Source of the DNA: Fibrobacter succinogenes
Lineage (GTDB): Bacteria > Fibrobacterota > Fibrobacteria > Fibrobacterales > Fibrobacteraceae
Reading direction: 5' to 3'
Assembly: GCA_902762795.1 (NCBI GenBank)
Contig: CACWPM010000026.1
Span: forward strand, 16,806 to 80,805
Length of the DNA: 64,000 nt
Shown one piece after another: positions 61,479 through 64,000 of this stretch (positions are counted from its first letter, which is position 1; every line of letters starts with the position of its first letter). The notes below the pieces were generated by a model. The model saw only the letters and a program-made list of their open reading frames with translations, did no database searches and had not been told where the DNA came from. The translations under genes and the position numbers were made by a program.

Positions 61479-62304
61479 TTTTCTTGCTCACTATTTTATT
61501 GGTGACAGGGAAAAATTGAAAATTAATTCGAAAAACTTGATCAAATTTAGAACATTCATTCGCGATGGCAACAACCTTTTTGCAACAACCCTTAATTTCA
61601 TCGACAATCCTATTATAGGCATCCTGGTTTACGCTAAGCGTAACACCGTTAAAAAAACGTTCCTTTGCAGAATAGCGATCAACGGCACGAGCGGCCATAA
61701 TCGCCATTTCCTTATGCATGGCGCGAATGGCTATGGGGAGAGCATCCTTGGAACCGATGACCGTTTGCGCAGTCTGCGAGTAAACTTTTTCTTCTTCCTT
61801 TTTCAGGAACCCCGCCTTGACGAGAAACGCAAGAACATCACGGACTTCTTCAGCGGAAACGTATTCCTTGCATTCTTCGGCGATATCACGCGGATTTGCC
61901 CCCGGCATCAACGGAGCCAGCTCGCGAATAACCGGATATTTCCAGGATTCATAATACTGGAAGGCTTCTTTTTCAACAACGCGCACCTCGTGCTCTAGTG
62001 CAATTCTCTGCATTTCAAGAAGCGCCGCTCTTTGAGCTTCATTGGTTTCGGCATTTCCAAAAGCGACCAGCTGGTAAAAATACTGTTCTTCGTAATCGAC
62101 AAGCCCCATCGATTTTGCGACCTGGCACGCTTTGATCTTACTGAGCTTGCTCTGCCCCATACTGACAAGTTTCAAAAAATTCGGTGATGAAAATCCGGCA
62201 TTTCGACAAAATTCACGCCACGAGAACGAACCAAGACGCTTGCGTTCATCGTAATAATCCTGCAAATAAAGATGGTAATCCCGATACTCAAAAATAGACT
62301 TCAT
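61471..62304 (-). CDS. TIGR02147-family protein
   Basis: 277 residues. The start MKSIFEYRDYHLYLQDYYDE, GSFSWREFCRNAGFSSPNFL and KLVSMGQSKLSKIKACQVAKSM match the helix-turn-helix-like N-terminal region of TIGR02147, a family multiplied in Fibrobacter succinogenes and found in few other bacteria. The second half has a longer helical domain (EAFQYYESWKYPVIRELAPL, ISVNQDAYNRIVDEIKG-like). Likely a DNA-binding regulator. It has a clean promoter with the -10 just 7 bases before the ATG and its partner lipoprotein overlaps its stop codon; other members are also often followed by lipoproteins, so a signal pair is plausible. Confidence 0.85.
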   Translation of the reverse strand: MKSIFEYRDYHLYLQDYYDERKRLGSFSWREFCRNAGFSSPNFLKLVSMGQSKLSKIKACQVAKSMGLVDYEEQYFYQLVAFGNAETNEAQRAALLEMQRIALEHEVRVVEKEAFQYYESWKYPVIRELAPLMPGANPRDIAEECKEYVSAEEVRDVLAFLVKAGFLKKEEEKVYSQTAQTVIGSKDALPIAIRAMHKEMAIMAARAVDRYSAKERFFNGVTLSVNQDAYNRIVDEIKGCCKKVVAIANECSKFDQVFRINFQFFPVTNKIVSKKNA

Positions 62305-62340
62305 AATGCATAAAATAAATTTTCACAATACAGAAGTCAA
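62305..62340 (-). promoter_or_regulatory. Promoter of the TIGR02147 gene, giving a leaderless mRNA
   Basis: TTGACT (62335-62340), 17-base spacer, TATTTT (62312-62317) reading left. Only 7 bases separate the -10 from the ATG at 62304, so transcription would start at or within a base or two of the start codon. No Shine-Dalgarno is possible. Confidence 0.7.
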
Positions 62341-62729
62341 TATCTGTATTATACGGGAAAAAGTTATTTTCATGTTTAAACAGCAGTTTTTTTCATTTTT
62401 CAACAGTTGCCAAAGCTATATTATACAGAGTGTATAATGAAGAAATGAAGCCGTTCAAAGCGAAGAAAACATTTTTGTTGATAGGCATTCCATAATTCGC
62501 AGCGGTTAAACGATCAAGCCTATTTCAAGCCTATTAATAGCACCAAAATTGCAAGTCAAAGTAACAGACCTTCCATCAGGTCTAGCCACAACAACATCCT
62601 GTGTTAAAAAGTTGGACCCTTCCAAAAATAGAACATACGGGAAAAACATATCCAAGGCGAACCAGTCGTGCGCCCAGCGCAATGAAGTCATGGAGGACTT
62701 GATCCGCCATCTTTTTGGACGTCATAAGC

Positions 62730-62758
62730 AAAAAAGATGGCCGAATGACCATCTTTTT
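62730..62758 (-). terminator. Hairpin with T-runs on both strands
   Basis: AAAAAGATGG (62731-62740) pairs with CCATCTTTTT (62749-62758), loop of 8; T-runs follow on both strands, so it can stop transcripts from the flavoprotein side. A second CCATCTTTTT-type arm (62706-62716) can pair with the same AAAAAGATGG, forming a competing hairpin. Confidence 0.65.
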
Positions 62759-62796
62759 CCAAATCCAAGATTTGAAGAAGAAACGAGCGAGAGCAG

Positions 62797-62955
62797 GTCC
62801 TAATCTCTATCTTGTAACGGAAACAAGTTTCCGACAAGATAGGACTACGACATCCTTCGACGATCAATGGGCTAAGCCCATTTCCCGCACTAAAGTGCGG
62901 AGTCTCAGTAGAACCCGGACCGAAGGCGTACAACTCGTACGTCGAGAGTCCGGGT
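62797..62955. ncRNA. Array of four consecutive hairpins
   Basis: Hairpin 1 (62797-62845): GTCCT/AGGAC, ATCTTGT/ACAAGAT and CGGAAA/TTTCCG around a CAAG loop. Hairpin 2 (62866-62882): AATGGGC-TAA-GCCCATT. Hairpin 3 (62885-62900): CCGCAC-TAAA-GTGCGG. Hairpin 4 (62913-62955): ACCCGGAC/GTCCGGGT enclosing CGTAC-AACTC-GTACG. They lie between the flavoprotein stop and the hairpin at 62730-62758. The strand that is transcribed is not known; minus (3' untranslated region of the flavoprotein mRNA) is the simpler reading. Confidence 0.5.
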
Positions 62956-62973
62956 GACGAACTATCGCGAAGT

Positions 62974-64000
62974 TTATTTCTTCAAATATTCGTTGATGCC
63001 CGCGGCAGCTCTACGACCTTCGCCCATTGCCAAGATGACAGTGGCAGCGCCGAGCACGATGTCACCACCGGCATAAACCTTCTCCATGAAGGTCTTGTTG
63101 GCGGCAGCATCTTCGAGAAGGATGTGACCCTTCTTGTCGACGGAGAGTTCCGGCGTGGTGTTGCTGATAAGCGGGTTGGAACCGTTACCGATAGCAACAA
63201 GCACGGTGTCGCATTCGATTTCAAAGCTTGCACCTTCGACCTTGACCGGACGCGGACGGCCCTTTTCATCGGGTTCGCCGAGTTCGTACTTGTCGACGAG
63301 CATGCCGCGCACGTGGCCAGCTACTTCTTCCTTACGAGCCGGGAGTTCGTTCATGCTGCGGCGGTAAATGATGCGGACCTTTTCGGCACCGAGACGGAGA
63401 GCCATACGGGCAGCGTCCATAGCGACGTTACCACCACCGAGAACGACCACGTTCTTACCGGGCCACATCGGGGTATCGGCATGTTCCTTGTCGTAGGCGC
63501 GCATGAGGTTGGCGCGGGTCAGGTATTCGTTAGCGATGTTCATGAAGAGCGGGAGGCCAGCACCGGTACCGACGAACACGGCATCGAAGCCATCCTTTTC
63601 AATCAAATCCTTGAGTTTGCGAGTACGGCCGATGACAAAATTTGTCTCGAACTTCACGCCCATGGCAGCGAGAGATTCGATTTCGTTGTCCACGATCTTC
63701 TTCGGAAGACGGAATTCAGGAATACCGTAGCGGACCACGCCACCGAGCTTGTGGAAAGCTTCGAAGATGGTCACGTCGTGGCCTTCGCGGCGCACGTCGG
63801 CAGCAACAACCAGACCGGCAGGACCGGAACCGATCACAGCCACCTTCTTGCCGGTAGCAGGCTTCACGGCCGGCACAGAGGCACCACCGTTGTTGCGTTC
63901 GTAGTCAGCAGCAAAGCGTTCCAGGCGGCCGATAGCCACAGCCTGGTTCACGTCCTTGTGCATCTTGCCCATGGTGCAGTTCATCTGGCACTGGCGTTCC
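62974..64000 (-). CDS. Glutamate synthase small-subunit/NfnB-type flavoprotein (N-terminus outside window)
   Basis: FAD- and NADPH-binding oxidoreductase; about 342 residues are visible. CQMNCTMGK is the end of the N-terminal iron-sulfur part; VAIGRLERFAADYER, VAVIGSGPAGLVVAADVRRE (FAD), LGGVVRYGIPEFRLPK, VVVLGGGNVAMDAARMALRL (NADPH) and VYAGGDIVLGAATVILAMGE follow. The family includes homotetrameric glutamate synthase (GltA) and the electron-bifurcating NfnB; the two cannot be told apart here without the neighbouring gene. The usual stretch of about 10 residues between FMNI and ANEYLTR (PGEN-type loop) is missing: the sequence reads LFMNIANEYLTRANLM. Confidence 0.88.
   Translation of the reverse strand, partial: ERQCQMNCTMGKMHKDVNQAVAIGRLERFAADYERNNGGASVPAVKPATGKKVAVIGSGPAGLVVAADVRREGHDVTIFEAFHKLGGVVRYGIPEFRLPKKIVDNEIESLAAMGVKFETNFVIGRTRKLKDLIEKDGFDAVFVGTGAGLPLFMNIANEYLTRANLMRAYDKEHADTPMWPGKNVVVLGGGNVAMDAARMALRLGAEKVRIIYRRSMNELPARKEEVAGHVRGMLVDKYELGEPDEKGRPRPVKVEGASFEIECDTVLVAIGNGSNPLISNTTPELSVDKKGHILLEDAAANKTFMEKVYAGGDIVLGAATVILAMGEGRRAAAGINEYLKK

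Larger units (their letters stand above)
62341..62973. other. Structured non-coding region before the flavoprotein gene
   Basis: No convincing gene. Notable parts: two overlapping hairpins near 62706-62758 and four consecutive hairpins at 62797-62955. A short minus frame at 62506-62691 lacks start signals and known motifs. Confidence 0.6.

Noticed and set aside
62444..62494. 16-codon frame MKPFKAKKTFLLIGIP after a TATAAT-like box
   Set aside because: No Shine-Dalgarno, no second copy and no terminator, unlike the peptide genes at 5.6 and 6.4 kb.
62506..62691. 61-codon minus-strand frame
   Set aside because: No start signals, no recognisable motif, and it could be a decayed fragment at best.

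Overview
The window looks like chromosome of a Fibrobacter species (phylum Fibrobacterota). The evidence is a 2411-residue SprA-type translocon of type IX secretion, a TIGR02147-family protein (a family expanded in Fibrobacter) paired with a lipoprotein, lipoproteins with poly-serine linkers after the lipobox, and polyphosphate-polymerase (VTC) and DUF4956 genes. Most genes are moderately GC-rich. Positions 32.6-42.6 kb, and to a lesser degree up to 45.6 kb, are clearly A+T-richer and look acquired.

Layout. 0-5.5 kb: 5'-terminal part of secD, then alpha-glucan enzymes (GH13 amylase-like enzyme, MalQ). 5.5-6.7 kb: two near-identical minus-strand cassettes, each with promoter, Shine-Dalgarno, a 20-residue peptide gene and a terminator, bracketing one exported protein. 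6.7-11.8 kb: three tandem BatD-type genes (two lacking the membrane anchor) and a BatE-like gene. 11.8-24 kb: small lipoproteins, mnmA, sprA and an AIPR-domain putative phage-resistance gene. 24-32.2 kb: leucine-rich-repeat protein, two S41 protease lipoproteins, an M23 endopeptidase, an FKBP isomerase and glmS. 32.6-42.6 kb: a four-gene minus-strand operon (methyltransferase, HNH endonuclease, helicase IV-like helicase, exonuclease-RecQ-UvrD fusion), a candidate defence system beside the 3' end of glmS. 42.7-45.6 kb: an ORF6N-domain gene behind a short terminated leader RNA, and an ATPase-nuclease whose upstream region carries a 51-bp direct repeat. 45.6-49.2 kb: scpA with a long extension, a GNAT and a Zn peptidase. 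49.4-54.5 kb: a TolC-HlyD-ABC-2 permease pair efflux operon with no ATPase gene. 54.7-60.5 kb: a five-gene operon DUF4956-HlyD-TolC-VTC-lamin-tail lipoprotein, perhaps a polymer synthesis/export machine. 60.8-62.3 kb: TIGR02147 gene with its lipoprotein. 62.8-64 kb: four consecutive hairpins and the 3' part of a glutamate synthase/NfnB-type flavoprotein.

Two window-wide patterns cut across the genes. (1) Many intergenic regions contain short tracts with a strict 7-base period, each with its own unit sequence. (2) About half of the operon-leading genes have a -10-like hexamer ending only 5-10 bases before the start codon and no good ribosome-binding site, which suggests leaderless mRNAs. The strongest candidates for undescribed biology are the twin peptide cassettes, the helicase/HNH/methyltransferase operon, the terminator-gated ORF6N gene and the heptad tracts. 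All calls come from reading the sequence; no database search was run.
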